In this document: piece after piece, positions 54,557 to 64,000 of the stretch | Numbering within the stretch: position 1 is the first letter of the stretch | How the letters are laid out: the number at the start of each line of letters is the position of its first letter | Assembly (NCBI RefSeq): GCF_018446385.1 | Contig: NC_055999.1 | Span: 81,979,859-82,043,858, forward strand | Direction of reading: 5' to 3' | DNA length: 64,000 nt | Source: Zingiber officinale | Taxonomy: Eukaryota; Streptophyta; Magnoliopsida; Zingiberales; Zingiberaceae | The notes under the pieces: generated by a model | What the model saw: only the letters and a program-made list of their open reading frames with translations | Databases searched by the model: none | What the model was told of the DNA's origin: nothing | Made by a program: the position numbers and the translations under genes

Positions 54557-56701
54557 GGAATAAGAAAAAGGCTCCAGAGGCTGCAGTGAAAGGAAACAGA
54601 AATGCGTTGTAAGGTATATGAATAGAACTGCTATTCAGATCAAAACATATCTAAAAAACTTCCATATGTACAGTGGCATTGAAAAATAGACCTTCTGTTC
54701 AACAAAGGAATGAATTTTTTTATAAAATGACCAATATAGCTAACAATTAAAAAAAAAAAAAAACTGAATTAAGAGTCTCCATGAGAAAAGGCAAGTTACT
54801 TTAAGTTCATGAAAAAAAATAGCTTTGTTCCTAAATTGACACAAGCAAAGAATGTGAGGTTACTAAAAAATAAAATAAATACTAATATCAGAGAAAAATT
54901 GTGTAGCTTCAATAGGTGATAATATAAGAAAAAATAATAAAAAAATACTTATTAATTATATTGATGTGATAAAATATATGTACCATATTGTTGTTACAAG
55001 TGTGAAAGCTATGAATGTGACATGATTTTTATATAATTGTAGATTTATCTTAAAATGACCTGTTAAGTCCCTATCTTATAGCATTAATACTAGATGAACT
55101 AATAAATCATGTTCCAAATAAACCTCTTGGTATATGTTGTTTGTAGACAATATTCGTGCATGAGATAAACGTAATCACCTTGCTACAATTGCTACAATTG
55201 TAGACAATATTTGTTAATTAATTAAAGTGTAACTAGGTTAAATTGGAAGTTTGAATTGTGAAAAAAAAAAAGTTTCATGACAAAACAAAACTCATAAAAG
55301 TTGATTGTCACTTTATAAGAATCTAATGAGATCATCACATCATTTGTTAATTCAAATTATCACCCCTAAGGACCCTAAAATTGAGTATATCAGGAGCAAG
55401 TCTAGTTTAATTATATTTTTTAACCAGCAAGAGGAGAGTTATAGATTTAAATGTGAATATCAATAGTATCATGAACTTACTTGTAATATTTTTGTTGGTT
55501 AACAATATACATAGGTAGAAGAGACTCCTAAGAAACTTAAATTTTATGCCGACAAATTGGTTTTCAATATTTTTTAGTCACCTTGAGGGAGAGTTTTCTA
55601 GATTTAAATGTGTATATAAATAGTATCATGGATGTACTTGTAATATTTATGTTGATTACTCATATACATAGGTAAAGGAAACTTCCAAGAATTTTGTTAT
55701 GGTTTTCTATTGTTGCATACCCACGATCACAATCTTCTAGCAACCTATAATATTTGCTAACCAGAGCTGACTTCCCATGAGAAATCCTAGACTTCACAGA
55801 TAAAAAATTAAACTTGTTGAAGATATATTCATATTACAAATGAAATACAACACTTTAAAGCTGTTTCCGATATTTATATCTAGTTTTGCCTTAAAGCTTA
55901 AAGACAATACTCTATAGTTGTTTCCAAATGAAAGACAATACTTTAAAGCTATCAAGGTGACATCTTCAATTTCCTTGAATACTAGTCTAAACAAATAATT
56001 GAGAATTTTAACATTATGAGATTACAATTTCAAGGGGATTAAAATCTAAAAGAAATTCTATTAAAGACAATTAAATAATCTCTTACAATATTAGCTTTAC
56101 TTAAAATTTTATTTTATTTTACAATGCATGTATGTTAGGCATGATGGCAAGATTATATAACAATTTTGCTGGCATGTATTTTATTTGTATTGCTCGTGTT
56201 ATAGATTGTTTATCACTTAGTGTTATCTTATAGCAGGCAATAGAGAAGAAAATATCACATATCATTGATGTTGTCTTTTACTAATATTAATATATAGTTG
56301 GAACAATATGCCTTTGCAATACTGCCTATACAACGCCAAATTTAAAACTACAAAAAACAGGTTTTTATCATAGCTTGTACTTACAGTACATACAGTAGAA
56401 AATAGATATTAAAAAGAAGGTTGTTTTTGTTGATTCTATAAAGTAACTAAACTAGTGCATTTCAAACATTATCCAAAACTTTAATGCCCACCTACAATTT
56501 TAGAGGAAAACATTAATTTTAGGAAGATTGAAACCCATTTACTAGGTAATCAATCACAAAATATGCTATAATGGATCTATAGTAAGAAATGAGTTAACTC
56601 AAAAAAAATTCTTCCAATATTAAAAAAATCCAGTCAACTTTAAAGGGCAACACAACTGAACTATTGATGATTACCTCAGTTGTTATCAAGCAATCCCTAA
56701 A
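54557..56701. other. AT-rich sequence downstream of the COBW stop codon
   Basis: No ORF with recognisable content. Two similar stretches near 55425-55530 and 55575-55690 share TAGATTTAAATGTG and ATATACATAGGTA words, suggesting an old local duplication. The part nearest 56700 should include the COBW 3' UTR. Confidence 0.5.
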
Positions 56702-59700
56702 TCAGCGTCCACTTAGTGCTGTGCAAGATCTGAAAGAATCACTGAGAATACTAACATCCAGATTATGACCTGAAAAAATATAACAGTTAACTCTGAATAA
56801 CAATACCACAATGACAAGCAAATTAAGAAGATTCAGTCAGTTATGAGCATTTCCTATGAAAACTATCTTGCTCGTTTGCTTTTCCCCTTGCCTCCATATG
56901 CGAGCTGGTACAATCTCATATACCTCTCTTACTGCCTGCAAAGAAGTACAGGATGATGAGAAACTAAGCCTATAAATCATTATGATTGGACAATCCAGAA
57001 GTTCAAAATTATTAGACAGCGATTACCTGAGTTTAAATGCATCTCTATACATACTCATAAGGCATAACACATGCGTTTATTGAACTGGATGTGCACTTTC
57101 ACTACTATGATAAAGTAAACCGTGTTGACTTAGCTTCACTAGTAACAGATTTCAACAACAGTAAAACATACAAGAGATAGTGGCAACAGTGAAGTTTCAC
57201 AGAGACAAAGTAGTTACAACAATCTAGCAAAGAAGATTAATAATATAAATGTCAGTAAAGTTCATCATCATTAAGTGTGTTAGCCCCAACTATTTAGAGT
57301 GATCTTATACCTTTGTTGAACTCTATAAAAAGGTACATCACCAATAATATTAGGATCAATGAGATCATCTTTTGTTACATTAGTTGGAATTTCTTTAATC
57401 TTCCTATATCCCTTTCACTGATTTAACTCACCTAACTATAAAATATATTGGTTGTTTTTGAATATATTCATACCATTATAATCTAATTTTTTTTCTTTGG
57501 ATAACATTTCTTTATTCATTTAGTAATTCATAAGTTCCTCTTAACATTCACATATCACTGCTACATTTTTTTTTTAGAGTGTTATTTTCTAACTGCATAA
57601 CATTCTCTCTCATCCATAGTGTGAAGGGTCTGTACCAATCTTATAGCAATTTCTTTATAACCTGAGGTAAATGAGAATCAAGCAAAACTCCAAAAGCATC
57701 TCTCCATCTTAAAACTCATTATCTTGCAACTATTGATATCTTTTATCAATTTTTCCTTGTTGAAGAATAAAGCCAAGATCTCTAAACTCATATAGAAATT
57801 CCATTCACATTAACTACTCCCAGATTCTCTTATTAACATAGGAACTAAACTCCTACACTTAGTTTCAGTTCTCTTAATTTAGTATCTTTAACATATAAAA
57901 TTGCCTCCACAATGCATGCTTTACACTTGTTGAAAAGTCAGCAGGAGATCCAGATAATAAATAGACTAACAAGATTATTATTTGTTATTATTTTAAAAAA
58001 AACTATTGTGTTATCACCAAAGTTTAAAATCTCGACCCGTGCCGAGGTTTTGGTTCCAGACCGAAACGATACGATTTCAGTATCATATCGTGCCACACCG
58101 ATACAGTTTCAGTATTTTTTATTTATATATAGTAATTATTAGATAAATATATTTATTATGTATAATTTAAAAATAAGTTGTATATTGATTTTATATAAGT
58201 TCTCCATAATTAAACAACTTAATATTGTTAGAAAAAATAATTAAATATAATTTTCTTTAAAAAAATTGATCAATAACTCGAATTAAAATTGATACATCGT
58301 AATATGTTACCTTACTAATACTAAAAGAAGAAACAGATATAAACATTGGTTTTTATAATATTTTACTTAGGTAACCTTTATAGTTCTCCAATGTTCAAAT
58401 TAAATAATCATAATTGTATAAATTAATACAAAATACTATTTTATATATAATAATTATATAAATTAATTAATTATTTATTTATTTTATAATTTAAATAATA
58501 TATATTTAAAATAGTAAAAAAAATTAGAATATCAATTAAACATTAAAATAGTAAAAAAATACAAAATAATTTAAAAAACAGAATATAAATTTGATTTATT
58601 AGAATTTTTATTAAAAAAAAAATTTAAAATAGAATTTTTTTTAAATTTTAAATATATTTTTTATATTTTATTGGGCTAATTTAATTAAAGTTTATGAAGC
58701 CTCTTTAAAATATCACATGGGAATTATTTGATTTATTTAAATGGTAATATTAATTTTGCACAGTAATACCCCCGCGAGGCGCACGCGCCCGCGACACCTC
58801 CGAAGCCCCGCGGACGCCTCTGATGGCGCCAAAGGCGTCCGGTGACACCTCCGGAGACACCTGAAGTGTCTGGCTACACCGAAAGCATCCCCCGATGCTT
58901 TTAGCTCCACCAGAAACATCTCGTCGCAAGGCCTCCAGAGGCCGCGACGCTTCAAGCATCCTACAATGCCTCCGACGGCATCGGAAGCATCCGGCAATGC
59001 ATCCCTATTGCTCGAGATGCGCACGCATGACGTGCCGATTTCGCTTCCCCGGCAGAACGGAAGAAACCGTCTGTGTCAGGCAGGACGGAACGACATTTCA
59101 ATAATTGGTTGTCACATAATTATGGAATTTCCCCTAGTTTAGATGTTCTTTCTATTTCATATTTCAGAACAATAACTTGTAATTACTCCATTTGGAGTAA
59201 TGGAATCTATATATCATTAATTTTCAAGATCCAATTCTTATTTCATACTATCAGAGCACACAACAATCTGGCTTGGATAATCAACAGTGACGGTGAATCT
59301 TGTCTGGCACCTCAGAAGCACACCTAGTTGCCTCTATTGACGCTGCATTTATGCTTATTTCCTCCAGCCACCGCCAAGTCGGCATTAAGCAACGTCACCA
59401 TCCAGAGCAATATGCATTGAAGCCCCTACTACATCAACGTAGCCACAGATTGAGCTGCCTGCTGAGCCACCTCACAAGGGAATCCCTCTGCATCACCAAC
59501 CTTGTGCTCTCGTACAGCTTTAATGCCTCTGAACATCTTCCTATAAGCTGCTGCTCTCTTTCCTTGTTGTAGATTTGTGACACAGAGAAAAGTAAATCTT
59601 TTTCCAACACTCAGATCCTCAATGAGCAGAACCAACAGTTAGCATCAGATGTTATCAACTGCTCCTCTCTTTCCATTACAGAAGCAGCAAGCATTGTTCC

Positions 59701-62700
59701 TTATGCAAGAGCTTTCCTTTGTAATCCCTCTTCTCCCCTGGAATTCAGAATGAGGAGTCTACGAGCATTTATCTTTCAACCTTGTCTTATACTTCCAACA
59801 TATTTTATTATATTTAATTAAATGATATATTGCATTACCAAAAAGTCAGTGAAGATCTAAAATCACACACACACATTTTATTTTCGTGTGGCTATGTTCT
59901 AGCAAAGGATCAGGTTGTGCGTTTGATTTTTAGTGAGGACCTGAACAAAGAAAATATTATGTTCTCATTTTGCTAAATATAGCAAAAGGTCAAATATTGT
60001 TATCTATATATCTTTCCACTAAGACTCAAGTGATTTTTTTTCCTTAGTCATTACATGACTTAAATCACTACTTCACGCAAGGAGAAGTCCATTTAAGAGA
60101 TCAGAAATCTCTCTTCATCCTTTTCTCTTTTTCCTCTCTTTATCTCTCTATTCATGTACTAATTTAAAGTCAAAGGCATTGTTGGCTATTAGATGATCTA
60201 AGGTGAACTTATAGAGCTTTATTGATTTAAGGTCAAAGGTATTGTTGGTTGCATGCATTGCTAACTCAAACTTTGTTTCGTCCGCATAGAGCATCATGTT
60301 TTATTTTCATTAGTGTCATGTCTAATATATGTTTTCTTTATGAGAGTATTTCTAATTTAGTATCAAGCTAGGCATAGATAATATCTATGCTCCAGGTTGA
60401 AGTTGGGGTTAAGTGGAGTGTTAGAAGTATTAGATTAGGAATACTTGACTTAATACCACATTAGTACTTCTGGACAAGGTTTAAATGATGTGTCATTTTG
60501 GATGGCACACGCCAAACATTTATTTCCAATGGCCAACTGATATTGGCATAGACCCAGCACTGAAACCATTTGTTAAGAATTGTCACCCAATCAATTTTTT
60601 GTCATTCTAACCAAGGCTCACAAGGACAACTCGAGAGCTCCCATTCCCTGTGCGATGAGAAGCAACAATAGAGCAATAAAGTGTGTTCTTCTTCAGTCCA
60701 ACTGCAAAGAAATAGCTAGCATACAATGTTGCACTTCAAGATAAACTCCTCATCTAGCTCTTCGAAGATGAGATTGAAGACTAGGGCCACACACGATGTT
60801 CAGTCAGTAGATGGAGCATATGATTGATTCCTACACAAGCAACATAGGCAACAGTGAGATTGGTAGATACTTGTAGCTGCTGCTGCTACTGCTTCCTCCT
60901 CTGTTCTACCACTTTTCTTCTTCTTCCCTCCACAGTGCCACTTCTTGAGTTCTTATTCCTTTGTCCTCTGCTCTGCCACTTCAATAGATGACAACTGTGC
61001 ACCACATTGATATACCTTGGCATCATTGGCACCAACTCATTCTGGCTAGAGAGAAAAACTCGAGAATGCAAATATGCAATGAGATTTAAAACCTTGCTTC
61101 TGGTTTAAGATTTAATGATGAGTCTAGATATACCCATGTAAAATGATTATCTCATAAACACATTATTTTTCTATCCCCAATATTCTACATATACACTAAT
61201 TATCGGTAGTAAAAAAATGGCATGAACGCATTCATAAGTATCACAAACCTGGAGAGTATGCAGTTGATCGGAGTTGAGGATGTTCAAAACCCCTTTGCAG
61301 CGATAGATATCCATATTAGACTTCTTCTCCCACAGAAGATCCTCAATCCATGAGTGAACCTAAAAGAACAAGAAACTAGAAGTGTTATCCACAAATTAGG
61401 CTATAGTTTTTTTCCTTTGTGTTTCTGTTTTTGGCATAAAGTATCAGTTCTTGCAGTAGCATAAGATGAGGTGGAAAAAAAATAAAGCATTCCGATAGAT
61501 TCCTTGTTAAGGAAAGAAGATCATCTAGTTTAATCCAGCTAAATAAAGAGTTCTCCAGCAGTTCATTTTATCCAAGTCCATAACCAACATTAACTTAAGA
61601 ACTGGCCCTTTCTAGATGGTTTTATATTGAAGTAAACAAATATTTAAAAGTACAGTTCCACCTCTAGAACTTGATAAACTCTCAATTCAAGAAAGTAAAA
61701 GTAGGTCAAAGAAAACTATATTATTTACAGTATTATGGACAATGTAACAGTCATAATGAGGCCCCAACCCATCAACACTTCCACCTAACTCCAGAGCCAG
61801 AGGTGTGTCAGCAGCAGACAGACTGAACATTTCTTAAGCATGAATAATTGTGAACAATGCATGATTGGGTTCCTTTTTAGATGTTACTGACAAATGGATG
61901 ATTGTGTCCATAAAAATAATACAAAAGAATAATGCTCCACAAACTCGCATGAAATAATGAAACTGTTACTGATTGAACATTTAACATTAAAGAATCAAAA
62001 CAACCTTATGAATTAATGTCAACGCATGCTGTCCCTTAATCAATTAATTAAACTGAGATTCACTTGCTCCTTTATTGAAGATAATTTTCAGGTTGCTAAA
62101 AGGCATAATATCTGTAGCAGCAGAGTCTCAGATACTGCTACATCCAGATAGCAAAATGCAACCATGACAGATCCATCGTAAGAGATTTTAATAGAATAAG
62201 AGCAGCAGAATACAGTGAAATCAGAAAATCATATAATAACAAATAATCATGTAAATATCTTCTAAAAAAAATATAGGTTTGTTGAATAATGCAGGATTAA
62301 TTTGCAAAAGAAGTTATTAAATCAATAAGCAATATGCTGCTAGAAAGACCTACCATATTTAAGTCAACTGGTTGCTCCTCATAAATGCACAGTGTGCACA
62401 GAGTGTAATCATGACGATTTTTGCTAATTGTAGATTTACTCTCTTCTAAAAGCTTCTCCAAATGAGCTGTATGCTGATAGGAATATGTGAACTTAATCAA
62501 ACTCAAGCCTATATGTTATAATGCACAATAGACTTGCATAGCATCAATTTTCATACCTTAGCACCATAGGCGTGACAATCCAAAATTTTACACAGATCAA
62601 CTTGGCAACGAACTGTACGTATGATATTAGTAAATGAATTGATATTATAGATTTCCTTTTCCAATTCTTCAAGCAAAGTTGAAGTGCCATATTCTTGTGA

Positions 62701-62999
62701 AACCAAGTCAATTTTGTTCAAAATCACAACATCCTACAATTAATAGGAAATTAAAACATGAGGGGATTTTTAAAAAAAAAAAAAGTGCATTGCTCTTTGA
62801 AGAATGATACAACAGTGGGATGAATAATAAAGTAGAACAGGTGATTTAACAGTCCAAAGAAAAATAAAAAGGAATAATCATAATTGCAAATAAGTATGAT
62901 GAGGATTACAGCAAATGCTATCTGAAGGAATGCTTCAGGAAATGAAGAAGATTTGCGATGCTCCTCAAGCTGCTGTTGTAGATTTTTTGCATCCACAAC
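56702..62999 (-). CDS. COBW domain-containing protein (CobW/ZNG-type GTPase metallochaperone), six 3' exons
   Basis: Exons in transcript order are 62910-62999, 62557-62733, 62354-62473, 61249-61359, 56854-56935 and 56702-56769. Splice phases fit throughout, and all but one junction are GT-AG. Together they give about 215 residues. VVDAKNLQQQLEEHR and SSSFPEAFLQIAFA precede DVVILNKIDLVSQEYG, which holds the NKxD guanine-specificity motif. A helical linker follows, then the CobW C-terminal domain (VHSWIEDLLWEKK, MDIYRCKGVLNILNSDQLHT, AVREVYEIVPARIW), ending FRSCTALSGR. The family binds GTP and zinc and is thought to deliver metal to client enzymes; in plants some members are plastid-targeted, but this cannot be judged here. 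The P-loop and switch exons and the start lie beyond 64000. The donor after 56854 reads GA instead of GT. Introns are enlarged by transposons. Confidence 0.92.
58021..59102. mobile_element. Probable non-autonomous DNA element with GC-rich block in a COBW intron
   Basis: The left end, near GTTTAAAATCTCGACCCGTGCC, and the inverted right end, near ATTGAAATGTCGTTCCGTCC, are similar over about 20 bp, suggesting degenerate terminal inverted repeats. Inside, GAAACGATACGATTTCAG-type words follow the left end, then very AT-rich sequence, then a GC-rich block at 58771-59095 with repeated CCTCCG and AAGCATCC words. No coding content recognised; boundaries approximate. Confidence 0.4.
59103..61248 (-). 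other. Remainder of the large COBW intron
   Basis: Mostly AT-rich. A minus-strand 68-codon ORF at 59429-59635 (LQQGKRAAAYRKMFRGIKAV) has balanced codon content but matches no family I can name; it may be a captured or retrocopied fragment. Another short minus ORF at 60886-61071 is also unrecognised. The intron part 56936-58020 likewise holds nothing firmly identified. Confidence 0.4.
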
Positions 63000-64000
63000 C
63001 TAGTAGGGAAACAAAAGAAATGTTGTAAAGAACTTTATAAGTAGGAAACAAAAATAGCTTTAAGAGGTTTCAAAGGCTAGCAGCCTTTGACTTTTGAAGA
63101 AAGAGATAGAGGATTTGTTTATAGGTTGGATGGAGCTTGAAGAAAGAAATGTAAAGTTGTAAACTAAGTACAATTATTCAGGCATGCTTCCACCACAGAA
63201 CCATGATCCAACATGAGTCTGAAAAATAAGGGATCAAGCTCAAGTCAATACAAATCCACTAAAATCAGATTGAGTTAAGTTACTTCGTCTTTTCTGTCAG
63301 GTCAGGTCAATAGGATATCTAGAGCAACCCTTCTTTCTAGATGCAAAAAGAATTTTCAAGCTAGGTCATAAATAAAATTCTAAACTTGGAACCTAAAAGA
63401 GTCAAAAATAACCAAGATCAGGACTGAACCCAAAAAAACCCAGACGCTGTCATTTTAAATCCTGCTCTCTGCTGGTCAGCACAGGCAAAACATCCTGTTC
63501 TGCCCAACAACCGACACTCGAAAAGAGTCAAATCCCCGGTAACTACTTCCATCTCAAGAAGCTCTAAACCACATCTCAAGTAACTTCAGCGAGAAGCTCC
63601 AAGTTGTTCATCATGAGAAGCTTTGAATTGAGAGCTCATCCTTCATAGTGACAAGCTCAAATCTTCATCCTTCATCGTGAGAAGCTCCACATCCATTTCT
63701 TCAACGGTGACAATGTGGGGCTTTCCCAATGCTTTTGTACGACATGCAACAATGGTCTGCTTCCTCTTACTCCATTGCCTAGTTACCACGAGGCTAAAGC
63801 ACCATGAAAACATGGGGCATGGTGAGGCTTCCAATTGTCCTATGACACTTCCAAGAGGTGCATGATCCTCTTTCACCTAGTTCTCCTCCTTTGAGTTGGA
63901 ATTTCTTCTCCACCTAGGATTCATACTTGACATTGGCACCTGTGTTAGCCGGCATGTCTCATTCTAGTCTAGAACCGAAACTCTACTTTGGGATGAGATT
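63000..64000 (-). other. COBW intron sequence at the window edge
   Basis: No exon of the expected preceding part of the protein is visible. The stretch 63560-63700 repeats GAGAAGCTC words (three to four copies about 30-45 bp apart), perhaps a decayed repeat. The short ORFs at 63643-63876 on either strand overlap and are unsupported. Confidence 0.5.

Noticed and set aside
57280..57480. Possible LINE or pol fragment on the minus strand (EIPTNVTKDDLIDPNIIGDV)
   Set aside because: A short protein-like stretch was noticed, but I could not tie it to any family and it has stops on both sides.
63643..63876. 77-codon minus ORF as the preceding COBW exon
   Set aside because: It lacks the expected CobW sequence and splice sites, and overlaps GAGAAGCTC repeats.

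Overview
The window is repeat-rich nuclear DNA from a flowering plant. It holds one clear host gene and a large, deeply nested set of transposable elements. Plant origin rests on the element families: Ty1/copia and Ty3/gypsy chromovirus LTR elements primed by initiator Met-tRNA, a CACTA element, a BED-finger hAT element and a tRNA-type SINE. The host gene is also intron-rich and related to plant COBW proteins. The LTR style with many GATCGGTC palindromes reminds me of ginger-family repeats, but that is recollection and low confidence. No rRNA, tRNA gene, CRISPR or bacterial feature was seen.

Positions 1-26134 are one Sirevirus-like Ty1/copia element (A). Its 5' LTR starts outside the window. 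It carries a 491-codon gag with two zinc knuckles and no pol, so it is a gag-only (TR-GAG-like) non-autonomous element. Two gypsy chromoviruses, both on the minus strand, are inserted in it: G1 (3479-14242, target duplication GTTAG) in the internal region, and G2 (15717-24735, duplication GGAAG) in the 3' LTR. Both have badly frameshifted gag-pol.

Positions 26135-35502 are the right part of a second Sirevirus-like element (B). Its single ORF, possibly a putative plant transposon protein, ends in an 11-residue coiled-coil repeat. That ORF is split by a 4.4-kb CACTA element (27896-32282, duplication TCA). B adjoins a fragment of an opposite-strand LTR (35503-35933).

Positions 36052-51475 are a hAT element of about 3.5 kb native length, swollen to 15.4 kb. 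A solo LTR of a G1-related family (D, duplication ATGGA) interrupts its transposase, and a full-length Ty1/copia element (E, 40174-49259, duplication GTGGG) sits inside the solo LTR. The order was therefore hAT, then D and its LTR-LTR recombination, then E.

Positions 51476-64000 are quieter. They hold a foldback element (52657-53147), a SINE with target duplications (54350-54548), and the last six coding exons of a minus-strand COBW/CobW-type GTPase metallochaperone gene (56702-62999), whose 5' exons lie beyond the right edge. A probable DNA element with a GC-rich block lies in its largest intron.

Three patterns cut across the elements. Inverted-repeat units with near-constant arms and a variable 4-nt spacer recur in a copia LTR, a gypsy LTR and the foldback element. 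Nonsense codons in E, hAT and B all fit C-to-T change. Small indels near CAG/CTG and in G runs look partly like consensus-sequence errors.
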